The notes under the pieces were generated by a model. That model was not told the DNA's origin. It did no database searches and worked only from the letters and a program-made list of their open reading frames with translations. A stretch of DNA of 64,000 bases from Pseudomonas abyssi (lineage in GTDB: Bacteria > Pseudomonadota > Gammaproteobacteria > Pseudomonadales > Pseudomonadaceae): contig NZ_NTMR01000026.1 of assembly GCF_002307495.1 (NCBI RefSeq), forward strand, positions 45,620 through 109,619, given 5' to 3'. Made by a program: the position numbers and the translations under genes. The number at the start of each line of letters is the position of its first letter. The first letter of the stretch is position 1. This document shows positions 57,002-64,000 of this stretch, in pieces.

Positions 57002-58414
57002 ATGAATGCGATCATTGACGCGCTGAACACGATTTTCTGGGGTTATGTCCTGATCTACGGGCTACTGGCGGTCGGGATCTTCTTTACCATTCGCCTTGGC
57101 GCCCTGCAGTTTCTTCACTTTGGCGAGATGATTCGCTCGGTACTGGGCGCACGGCAGAGTGACAAGTCCGGCATCTCTCCCTTCCAGGCCCTGTGCACCA
57201 GCCTCGCCTCGCGAGTCGGCACCGGAAACCTGGCCGGCGTAGCCGTCGCGCTATATCTGGGCGGCGCTGGAGCCATCTTCTGGATGTGGATGGTGGCGCT
57301 GGTCGGCATGGCGACCGCGTATGCTGAAAGCACCCTGGCCCAGCTGTACAAGGTGCGCGATGGTGAGGGGCAGTACCGCGGCGGGCCGGCCTTCTACCTC
57401 TCCAAGGGCCTCAAGGCGCCGTGGGCTGGCAGCATTTTCTCGGTCTGCCTGATCATTTCCTTCGGCCTGGTATTCAATGCCGTTCAAGCCAACTCGATTG
57501 CCGACGCGATGGAAGGCGCTTTCGGCTTCAATAAACTGGTCGTCGGCATCGCCATCGCACTGGTGGCCGCGGTGGTGATCTTCGGTGGTCTGCGCTCCAT
57601 CGCGCGCTTCGCTGAATTCGTCGTCCCCTTTATGGCTGCGGCCTATGTGCTGATGGCTCTGGTGGTGCTCGCGATGCACTATGACGAGGTGCCCGGCGTG
57701 CTGGCGACCATTGTCAGAAGTGCCTTCGGTCTCGAAGAAGCCGCAGGTGGCGTGGCAGGCTCGGTCACCGCCGCCATGTTAAACGGCATCAAACGCGGCC
57801 TGTTCTCCAACGAGGCCGGCATGGGCTCAGCGCCCAACGTCGCGGCAACGGCCACTCCCAACCCTCACCATCCCTCCTCGCAAGGGTTTGTGCAGGCAAC
57901 TGGCGTATTTATCGACACCCTGGTGATCTGTACCGCGACCGCGGTGATGATTCTGCTCTCGGGCGTACTGGAACCAGGCAACGGAGTCACCGGTACCCAG
58001 CTGACCCAGGCTGCGATGGAAGCCCACATTGGGGATGCAGGCCGCTATTTCATTGCCTTTGCAATCCTCTTCTTCGCCTTTACCTCCATCGTCGCCAACT
58101 ACTCCTATGCAGAGAACGCGATGATCTTCCTGGGGCTTGGCGGCAAGACGGGGATGCTGAGCCTGCGCTGTGCGGCGCTGGCTATGGTGGTTTGGGGGGC
58201 ATATCAGGCGGTCGGTACGGTATTCAATGCAGCCGACGCGTCCATGGGGCTCATGGCAACCATCAACCTGATCGGCATACTGCTGCTATCCGGCACGGTG
58301 GCCAAGCTGACCAAGGACTATCTGGCCCAGCGCAAAACCGGCGTCGAGCCGGTATTCCGGGCTGACGATTACCCCGAGCTGAAGGACAAGATCAACTCCG
58401 ACATCTGGTATTGA
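57002..58414 (+). CDS. Alanine/glycine:cation symporter (AGCS family)
   Basis: 470 residues, about eleven membrane helices. Family blocks LCTSLASRVGTGNLAGVAVAL, GGPAFYLSKGL, and KRGLFSNEAGMGSAPNVAATA. Sodium- or proton-coupled uptake of alanine or glycine. The start MNAIIDALNTIFWG has GGGGA upstream; 16 upstream codons were discarded. Ends in a hairpin shared with the SDR gene. Confidence 0.93.
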   Translation: MNAIIDALNTIFWGYVLIYGLLAVGIFFTIRLGALQFLHFGEMIRSVLGARQSDKSGISPFQALCTSLASRVGTGNLAGVAVALYLGGAGAIFWMWMVALVGMATAYAESTLAQLYKVRDGEGQYRGGPAFYLSKGLKAPWAGSIFSVCLIISFGLVFNAVQANSIADAMEGAFGFNKLVVGIAIALVAAVVIFGGLRSIARFAEFVVPFMAAAYVLMALVVLAMHYDEVPGVLATIVRSAFGLEEAAGGVAGSVTAAMLNGIKRGLFSNEAGMGSAPNVAATATPNPHHPSSQGFVQATGVFIDTLVICTATAVMILLSGVLEPGNGVTGTQLTQAAMEAHIGDAGRYFIAFAILFFAFTSIVANYSYAENAMIFLGLGGKTGMLSLRCAALAMVVWGAYQAVGTVFNAADASMGLMATINLIGILLLSGTVAKLTKDYLAQRKTGVEPVFRADDYPELKDKINSDIWY

Positions 58415-58432
58415 TTGGCTTGCCAGCCGTTT

Positions 58433-58457
58433 TAGCCCGCTGCGTTGCAGCGGGCTA
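58433..58457. terminator. Hairpin between the convergent AGCS and SDR genes
   Basis: 11-bp perfect stem TAGCCCGCTGC/GCAGCGGGCTA with a GTT loop. Its right arm overlaps the SDR stop codon. U-runs are poor on both sides. Confidence 0.6.
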
Positions 58458-59240
58458 TCCCTTGATTTCCTGCAACGAATTACCGCCGTCCACCACCAGC
58501 ATCTGACCTGTCATGTAGCTGCAGCCTTCGCTGGCCAGGAACAACGCCACGCGGGCCACCTCATCCGGCCGCCCCGGGCGCCCAACCGGCGTATGCCTGC
58601 CCGCTTCCAGCTCGGCAGGCAGGCTTGACGGCGTGTGAATCCAGCCCGGTGCAATGGCATTGACGGTAATCCCCTGTCCGGCCACCTCGTGCGCAATGGA
58701 GCGGGTTAGCCCCACCATCGCGGACTTGGCCGCGCTGTAACCTGCGGTACCAGGAAAGGTCACCAGCGGACCGGTGACCGACGCGATATTGATGACACGC
58801 CCGAACCCTGCTGCCAGCATGTGCTCCAGCACTGGCTGACTGACGTGCACACAGGTATTGAGATTCAGGTCAATCTCACGTTGCCAGTGTTCAAAGGCCA
58901 TACGGTGAAACAGATCACCAATCGGTTGTTCGATACCGGACTGCGACATCCCCGCGTTGTTGACCAGAATGTCGATTCGTCCAAACTGCTTCATGACCTG
59001 CTGGACCAGCTCTGCAGCCTGCTCCGGGTGCGTCAGGTCGGCTACCGCAGCCAGACTGCGGCTGCGCTCCGGGTCGAGCTCATTCTGCCGCTGGAAGATC
59101 CGGTTGGTCGTGGACGTGAGAACCACCGACGCACCGGCCGCGTAAAAAATCCGCGCGATGGCAAAACCGATACCATCGGCGCTGCCCGCCCCCGTAATCA
59201 GAGCGACGCGGCCATGCAGGTTAGTCATGCTGTGCGGCAT
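58455..59240 (-). CDS. Short-chain dehydrogenase/reductase
   Basis: 261 residues. Classical SDR: cofactor loop TGAGSADGIG (two residues longer than the usual TGxxxGIG), NNAG, catalytic Ser in NIASVTG and YSAAK. C-terminal MTGQMLVVDGGNSLQ. Substrate unknown. The TAATG junction overlaps the cysS stop by one base, so it is translated from the glnS-cysS transcript; ATG at 59228 is an alternative start. Confidence 0.88.
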   Translation of the reverse strand: MPHSMTNLHGRVALITGAGSADGIGFAIARIFYAAGASVVLTSTTNRIFQRQNELDPERSRSLAAVADLTHPEQAAELVQQVMKQFGRIDILVNNAGMSQSGIEQPIGDLFHRMAFEHWQREIDLNLNTCVHVSQPVLEHMLAAGFGRVINIASVTGPLVTFPGTAGYSAAKSAMVGLTRSIAHEVAGQGITVNAIAPGWIHTPSSLPAELEAGRHTPVGRPGRPDEVARVALFLASEGCSYMTGQMLVVDGGNSLQEIKG

Positions 59241-60625
59241 TATTCCGCCAACCGCCAGGTGGTACCGCCCTTGCCATCCTCCAGCACGATTCCCATGGCA
59301 GTGAGTTGATCACGAATGCGATCAGACTCTCCCCAGTTCTTGTCGGCACGCGCCTGAAGGCGTGCTGCGATCAGCGCTTCGACCTCGGCGGCGTCAACCT
59401 TACCGGCAGCACCGGCCTGCAGGAAGGCGTCAGCATCCAGCTGTAGCACACCCAGCACTTCAGCCAACTGACGCAGACGCGCTGCCAGCCCGGCGGCTGC
59501 GGCTACATCAGATTCTTTCAGGCGATTGACCTCGCGCACCATTTCGAACAACACGGCGCAGGCCTCAGGAGTATTGAAATCATCGTCCATCGCCGCCGCA
59601 AAGCGCTCGGCAAAGGCGTCGCCACCGGCAGGAGCCGCTTCGGGCAGACCTTTCAGAGCGTTATAGAAACGCTCCAGCGCGCCCTTGGCTTCCTTGAGGT
59701 TGTCTTCGGAGTAGTTGATGGCGCTGCGGTAGTGGCTGGAGACCAGCAGGTAGCGCACCACTTCAGGATGGTACTTTTCCAGCACCTCGCGAATGGTGAA
59801 AAAGTTGCCCAGACTCTTGGACATCTTCTCGCCGTCCACACGCACCGCGCCCGCGTGCATCCAGGCTGCTGCGTACTGCTCGCCCGTTGCCGCTTCGCTT
59901 TGGGCAATCTCGTTTTCGTGATGCGGGAACACCAGATCCGGGCCACCGCCGTGGATATCAAAAGTATTGCCCAGGCAGCAGGTCGACATCACCGAGCATT
60001 CGATGTGCCAGCCAGGGCGGCCTTCACCCCAGGGAGAAGTCCAGCTCGGCTCACCCGGCTTGGCGGCCTTCCACAGGACGAAATCAAGCGGGTCCTGCTT
60101 GGCTTCGTCCACCTCGATGCGCGCGCCGATCTTCAGGTCTTCGATCTTGCGGCGCGACAACTTGCCGTAGCCTTCGAACTTGCCGACGCGGTAATAGACG
60201 TCGCCATTGCCCGGTGCGTAGGCGTAGCCCTTGTCGATCAGCGTCTGAATCATGGCGAACATGCCATCGATGTGCTGACTGGCACGCGGCTCCTGATCCG
60301 GCCGCAAAACATTCAGACGGGTTTCGTCTTCATGCATGGCCGCGATCATGCGTTCGGTCAGTTGCTGAAAGGTCTCACCGTTTTCATTTGCGCGCTTGAT
60401 GATCTTGTCGTCGATATCCGTGATATTGCGCACGTAGGTGAGGTCATAGCCGCGGTGGCGAAACCAGCGCGCCACCACGTCGAACGCAACCATCACGCGC
60501 GCATGACCGATATGGCAGAAGTCATACACGGTCATGCCGCAGACATACATGCGCACCTGATTGTCGACCAGCGGCTTGAACGGCTCCTTGGTCTTGGTCA
60601 GGGTGTTGTAGAGTGCGAGCGCCAT
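59240..60625 (-). CDS. cysS: Cysteinyl-tRNA synthetase
   Basis: 461 residues (E. coli CysRS 461). Zinc Cys29 in YVCGMTVYD, class I HIGH at 38-41 (CHIGHARV), second zinc block and KMSKS in [10 protein letters not shown]. Overlaps glnS by one base, the usual glnS-cysS pair. Confidence 0.97.
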   Translation of the reverse strand: MALALYNTLTKTKEPFKPLVDNQVRMYVCGMTVYDFCHIGHARVMVAFDVVARWFRHRGYDLTYVRNITDIDDKIIKRANENGETFQQLTERMIAAMHEDETRLNVLRPDQEPRASQHIDGMFAMIQTLIDKGYAYAPGNGDVYYRVGKFEGYGKLSRRKIEDLKIGARIEVDEAKQDPLDFVLWKAAKPGEPSWTSPWGEGRPGWHIECSVMSTCCLGNTFDIHGGGPDLVFPHHENEIAQSEAATGEQYAAAWMHAGAVRVDGEKMSKSLGNFFTIREVLEKYHPEVVRYLLVSSHYRSAINYSEDNLKEAKGALERFYNALKGLPEAAPAGGDAFAERFAAAMDDDFNTPEACAVLFEMVREVNRLKESDVAAAAGLAARLRQLAEVLGVLQLDADAFLQAGAAGKVDAAEVEALIAARLQARADKNWGESDRIRDQLTAMGIVLEDGKGGTTWRLAE

Positions 60626-62292
60626 CAGCCCCCCCAGGAGTCGCGCAGAGTGACGGTGCGGTTAAAGACCATTGCACCGGCCTTGGAATCGCGTGAATCA
60701 ACGCAGAAGTAGCCTTCACGCTCAAACTGGAAGCGATCGTCCAGCGTGGCATCAGCCAGCGACGGCTCGGCACGGCACCCAGTCAGCACCTGCAGGGAAT
60801 CCGGATTGATATTGTCGAGGAAGGTGGTGCCCTCTTCGCCCTTGTCCGGGTTCGCCGCGTTGAACAGGCGATCGTACAGGCGCACTTCACATTCGATGCT
60901 GCTGCTCGCCGGTACCCAATGGATAACGCCCTTGACCTTGCGGCCTTCCGGGTTCTTGCCCAGCGTGTCCGGATCGTAGCTGCACAGCAGCTCGACGATG
61001 TTCCCGTCAGCATCTGTTACCGCTTCGTCAGCGCGAATCACGTAGCTGCCACGCAGACGCACTTCGCCACCCGGCACCAGGCGCTTGTAGCCCTTCGGCG
61101 GATCGACCATGTAGTCCTCACGGTCGATATAGATCTCGCGTTCGAACGGCAGCACGCGCTCGCCGATATCCTGTTTGGGATGACGCGGCAGGCGCAGTTC
61201 TTCGCTCTGACCTTCCGGGTAGTTGGTGATGGTCACTTTCAGCGGCTTGAGCACGCACATGGCACGCGGCGCGTTGGCATCCAGGTCATCACGGATACAG
61301 AACTCCAGGACGCCCATATCGACCACGCCGTCAGAACGGGTCACGCCAATGCGCTCGCAGAACTCGCGAATGGCTGCCGGGGTATAGCCGCGGCGACGGA
61401 AAGCGCTGAGCGTCGACATCCGCGGGTCATCCCAGCCATCGACATGCTTTTCGTCAACCAGCTGCTTGAGTTTGCGCTTGCTGGTCACGGTGTAGTTGAG
61501 GTTCAGACGGGCAAACTCGTACTGACGTGGCTGCGCCGGCACCGGCAGATTGGCCAAGAACCACTCGTACAGCGGGCGGTGGTCTTCAAACTCCAGGGTG
61601 CAGATCGAGTGCGTGATGCCTTCCAGGGCGTCAGACTGACCATGGGTGAAGTCATAGCTCGGGTACACGCACCATTTATCGCCAGTCTGGTGGTGATGTG
61701 CGTGACGAATACGGTAGATGATCGGATCGCGCAGGTTCATGTTTGGCGCGCTCATGTCGATCTTCGCGCGTACCACTTTGGCACCGTCAGCAAACTCGCC
61801 GGCGGTCATGCGCTGGAACTGATCCAGGTTTTCGTCGACGCTGCGCTCGCGGAAGGGGCTGTCCTTGCCTGGCTCGGTCAGCGTGCCACGGTACTCACGG
61901 GCCTGTTCAGGTGTCAGCTCGCAAACATAGGCCTTGCCGGCCTTGATCAGCTCGATGGCCCAGGCGTGCAGCTGGTCAAAGTAATCCGAGGCGTAACGCA
62001 CATCACCGCCCCATTCAAAGCCCAGCCACTCGACGTCGGCCTTGATTGCGTCGATGTACTCCTGCTCTTCCTTGGCCGGGTTGGTATCGTCAAAGCGCAG
62101 GTGACAAACGCCGCCGAACTCGCGAGCCAGGCCAAAATTCAGGCAGATCGACTTGGCATGCCCGATATGCAGGTAGCCGTTAGGCTCCGGCGGAAAACGC
62201 GTGACAATGCTGTTGTGCTTGCCACTGTCCAGATCCGCTTGAACGATCTGGCGCAGGAAGTGACTCGGAGGGGTAGCGTCGGGCTTGTTCAT
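60625..62292 (-). CDS. glnS: Glutaminyl-tRNA synthetase
   Basis: 555 residues (E. coli 554). Class I HIGH motif in [15 protein letters not shown] near residue 40, the KMSKS equivalent in [11 protein letters not shown], and the C-terminal anticodon-binding barrels. Divergent from ppiB across 195 bases with no other gene. Confidence 0.97.
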   Translation of the reverse strand: MNKPDATPPSHFLRQIVQADLDSGKHNSIVTRFPPEPNGYLHIGHAKSICLNFGLAREFGGVCHLRFDDTNPAKEEQEYIDAIKADVEWLGFEWGGDVRYASDYFDQLHAWAIELIKAGKAYVCELTPEQAREYRGTLTEPGKDSPFRERSVDENLDQFQRMTAGEFADGAKVVRAKIDMSAPNMNLRDPIIYRIRHAHHHQTGDKWCVYPSYDFTHGQSDALEGITHSICTLEFEDHRPLYEWFLANLPVPAQPRQYEFARLNLNYTVTSKRKLKQLVDEKHVDGWDDPRMSTLSAFRRRGYTPAAIREFCERIGVTRSDGVVDMGVLEFCIRDDLDANAPRAMCVLKPLKVTITNYPEGQSEELRLPRHPKQDIGERVLPFEREIYIDREDYMVDPPKGYKRLVPGGEVRLRGSYVIRADEAVTDADGNIVELLCSYDPDTLGKNPEGRKVKGVIHWVPASSSIECEVRLYDRLFNAANPDKGEEGTTFLDNINPDSLQVLTGCRAEPSLADATLDDRFQFEREGYFCVDSRDSKAGAMVFNRTVTLRDSWGG

Positions 62293-62487
62293 AAGGTCGG
62301 CAAAACTCGCTCAGGTGATGTTTTTCGCATCAGGGATAACTCGGGACAGCGCCGCTATTGCAATAGTCTGCGCATCCCTAGGCCATCATGGCCAAAACCC
62401 GTATCATACCCGAAACTTGCAGGTGCCTGAATGCAGCAATGCGGCAGGCGTCTCACCCTATTTGCCCGACTGTCTGAGGATTACCCC

Positions 62488-62982
62488 ATGGTCAAACTGC
62501 ATACCAACTACGGCGTCATCACCCTGGAACTCTTTGCCGACAAGGCACCGGTGACCGTTGAGAACTTCAAGCAGTATGTGCGTGACGGCCACTATGACGG
62601 CACTATCTTCCACCGCGTCATCGGTAACTTCATGATCCAGGGCGGCGGTTTTGCGCCCGGCATGCAACAGAAGGACACCCGCGACCCGATCAAGAACGAA
62701 GCCGACAACGGCGTTGGCAACAGCGTGGGTACCGTCGCCATGGCGCGCACGCCTGATCCGCACTCCGCCAGCGCACAGTTCTTCATCAACGTGGCTGACA
62801 ACGACTTCCTGAATTTCTCCGCACCCACCATGCAGGGCTGGGGCTACGCCGTGTTCGGCAAGGTCTCCGAGGGCATGGACGTGGTCGAGAAAATCAAAGC
62901 GGTACGTACCACCTCACGCGCCGGTCATCAGGACGTGCCAGCCGAGGACGTGATCATCGAGCGCGCCGAACTGGTCGACTGA
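62488..62982 (+). CDS. ppiB: Cytoplasmic peptidyl-prolyl cis-trans isomerase B
   Basis: 164 residues (E. coli 164). Cyclophilin blocks [47 protein letters not shown] and [15 protein letters not shown]; no signal peptide, so the cytoplasmic form. GAGGA precedes the ATG. 13 bases before lpxH, the common ppiB-lpxH pair. Confidence 0.96.
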   Translation: MVKLHTNYGVITLELFADKAPVTVENFKQYVRDGHYDGTIFHRVIGNFMIQGGGFAPGMQQKDTRDPIKNEADNGVGNSVGTVAMARTPDPHSASAQFFINVADNDFLNFSAPTMQGWGYAVFGKVSEGMDVVEKIKAVRTTSRAGHQDVPAEDVIIERAELVD

Positions 62983-62995
62983 GACCTCCGCCACG

Positions 62996-63718
62996 ATGCG
63001 CTATCTGTTTATCTCGGATCTGCATCTGGAAGCACAACGCCCGGATATCACCCGGGCGTTTTTGCGTCTGCTGGAAACCCGCGCCCCGGACTTTGACGAG
63101 TTGTATATCCTCGGCGACTTCTTTGAAGTCTGGCTGGGTGACGACACCATCGATGAACTGGGCCAGGACGTTGTTCGCGCCCTCTCCCATTTGAGATCAC
63201 AAGGCACCCGGGTCTACCTGATGCACGGCAATCGCGACTTTCTGCTCGGCAAGCGCTTTTGTCGCGCCGCCGGCTGCACGCTGCTGAACGATCCCACGGT
63301 AGTCAAGTTGAACGGTGAAGCGGTACTGCTGATGCACGGCGACAGCCTCTGCACCGACGACCTTGAGTACATGCGCATGCGCCGCTGGCTACGCAACCCT
63401 GCCAGCCGCCTGATATTGCGAAATCTGCCCAAGCGCACCCGTTACAAACTGGGCCGCAAGCTGCGCGACGAAAGCCAGAACCGCACCCGCATGAAAGCGC
63501 CCGAGATTACCGACGTTAACCTGGGCGCGGTTGCCCACATCATGCGCGAGAAAGGCGTAAGAACGCTGATCCACGGCCACACCCACCGCCCGGCAATACA
63601 CGACCTGATGATCGACGGCAAACCAGCCCAACGCATCGTGCTTGGCGACTGGGACCAGGCCGGCTGGGCGCTTGAAGTCGACGAAAACGGCAAGCGCCTC
63701 GAAGCCTTCGCGCTGTAG
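62996..63718 (+). CDS. lpxH: UDP-2,3-diacylglucosamine diphosphatase LpxH
   Basis: 240 residues (E. coli 240). Metallophosphatase motifs [30 protein letters not shown] and HGHTHRP. Converts UDP-2,3-diacylglucosamine to lipid X in lipid A synthesis. Confidence 0.96.
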   Translation: MRYLFISDLHLEAQRPDITRAFLRLLETRAPDFDELYILGDFFEVWLGDDTIDELGQDVVRALSHLRSQGTRVYLMHGNRDFLLGKRFCRAAGCTLLNDPTVVKLNGEAVLLMHGDSLCTDDLEYMRMRRWLRNPASRLILRNLPKRTRYKLGRKLRDESQNRTRMKAPEITDVNLGAVAHIMREKGVRTLIHGHTHRPAIHDLMIDGKPAQRIVLGDWDQAGWALEVDENGKRLEAFAL

Positions 63719-63719
63719 A

Positions 63720-63899
63720 GCCGGCAGCTGGCCGGCAGCTACAAGCCGCAAGCGACAAGCAAAAGCCCTCCTAGCGTGCGCTAGACTGGGGTTCTCTTGC
63801 CGCTTGTGGCTTGTAGCCTGAAGCCGAGCAAAGAAAAACCCCGGCTCTTGCGAGTCCGGGGTTTTCTTGCAGCTTGCGGCTTGAAGCTTGCCGCTGGCT
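63720..63899. repeat. Repeat-rich spacer with inverted and tandem copies
   Basis: GCCGGCAGCT occurs twice in tandem (63720-63740). A 19-base segment at 63736-63754 is an imperfect inverted copy of 63801-63820 (GCTTGTGGCTTGTAGCC core), and related GCTTGCGGCTTGAAGC sequence recurs at 63870-63885. CTAGCG-TG-CGCTAG lies between (63771-63784). This style of gcttgcggcttgtagct repeat is common between pseudomonad genes. Confidence 0.65.
63835..63865. terminator. Terminator between lpxH and etfA
   Basis: CCCCGG/CCGGGG stem extended by CTC/GAG, flanked by AAAA on the left and TTTT on the right, so it can work on both strands for the convergent genes. Confidence 0.8.
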
Positions 63900-63912
63900 C
63901 TAAGCCGTCGGC

Positions 63913-64000
63913 TTAGAGCTTACCTTCCAGCTCCGGTACAGCCTCAAACAGGTCGGCAACCAGGCCGTAGTCGGCCACTTGGAAGATCGGCGCTTCTTCG
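63913..64000 (-). CDS. etfA: Electron transfer flavoprotein alpha subunit, C-terminal end (partial)
   Basis: The last 28 residues, reading EEAPIFQVADYGLVADLF then EAVPELEGKL, match the C terminus of EtfA, which passes electrons from acyl-CoA dehydrogenases to the quinone pool. The rest lies beyond the window. Confidence 0.85.
   Translation of the reverse strand, partial: EEAPIFQVADYGLVADLFEAVPELEGKL

Overview
The window reads as ordinary chromosome of a GC-rich gammaproteobacterium of the Pseudomonas lineage. The crfX-cmpX-sigX-oprF cluster, clpA-clpS/cspD, nudJ-mnmA-hflD-purB-roxA, split-subunit pntAA-pntAB-pntB and a 532-residue pseudomonad-type isocitrate lyase all point there. Iron-sulfur assembly runs on an iscR-led suf operon rather than the isc operon I would expect in Pseudomonas sensu stricto. 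That fits a marine, Halopseudomonas-like (P. pertucinogena group) genome, but this assignment is inference. No rRNA, tRNA, CRISPR array, prophage or intact insertion sequence was recognised.

Layout. 1-7.5 kb: end of a hybrid histidine kinase, thiol peroxidase, tamA-tamB (outer-membrane assembly) and exonuclease III. 7.5-20 kb: the ClpA/ClpS protease system with cold-shock protein CspD, isocitrate dehydrogenase, then a tightly packed plus-strand run nudJ-mnmA-hflD-DMT transporter-purB-roxA-GNAT fusion-mini-secretin. 20-25.5 kb: aceA, a thioesterase, and the envelope-stress cluster crfX-cmpX-sigX-oprF (minus strand). 25.5-29.4 kb: rraA, ppsA and its divergent regulator ppsR. 29.4-41.6 kb: accessory-looking phosphorus region. 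41.7-43.7 kb: DUF411 protein, YkvA protein and an intact diguanylate cyclase. 43.8-50.6 kb: iscR-sufBCDSATE. 50.8-64 kb: aldehyde dehydrogenase, ExoD protein, transhydrogenase, diiron-type hydrolase, AGCS symporter, SDR, cysS, glnS, ppiB, lpxH, a repeat-rich spacer and the end of etfA.

The most interesting stretch is 29.4-40.4 kb. A plus-strand operon encodes a TonB-dependent receptor, a dual-domain beta-propeller phytase lipoprotein, its own three-gene energiser (TolQ-like, TolR-like, and a TonB-type C-domain carried on a TolA-like linker) and a Tat-exported PhoX phosphatase. Together these look like a complete capture-import-dephosphorylation module for phytate or other inositol phosphates. 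It is flanked by a minus-strand pair: a membrane protein with a catalytically dead GGDEF domain that keeps its c-di-GMP I-site, and an AraC-type regulator. Two near-identical 18-bp direct repeats lie between the two units.

Regulatory signals that can be read include an excellent IscR type-1 site overlapping the iscR-suf promoter, TGTAGT/ACTACA palindromes upstream of both icd and aceA (the two enzymes competing for isocitrate, suggesting shared RccR/HexR-type control), and a series of strong intrinsic terminators between convergent genes.
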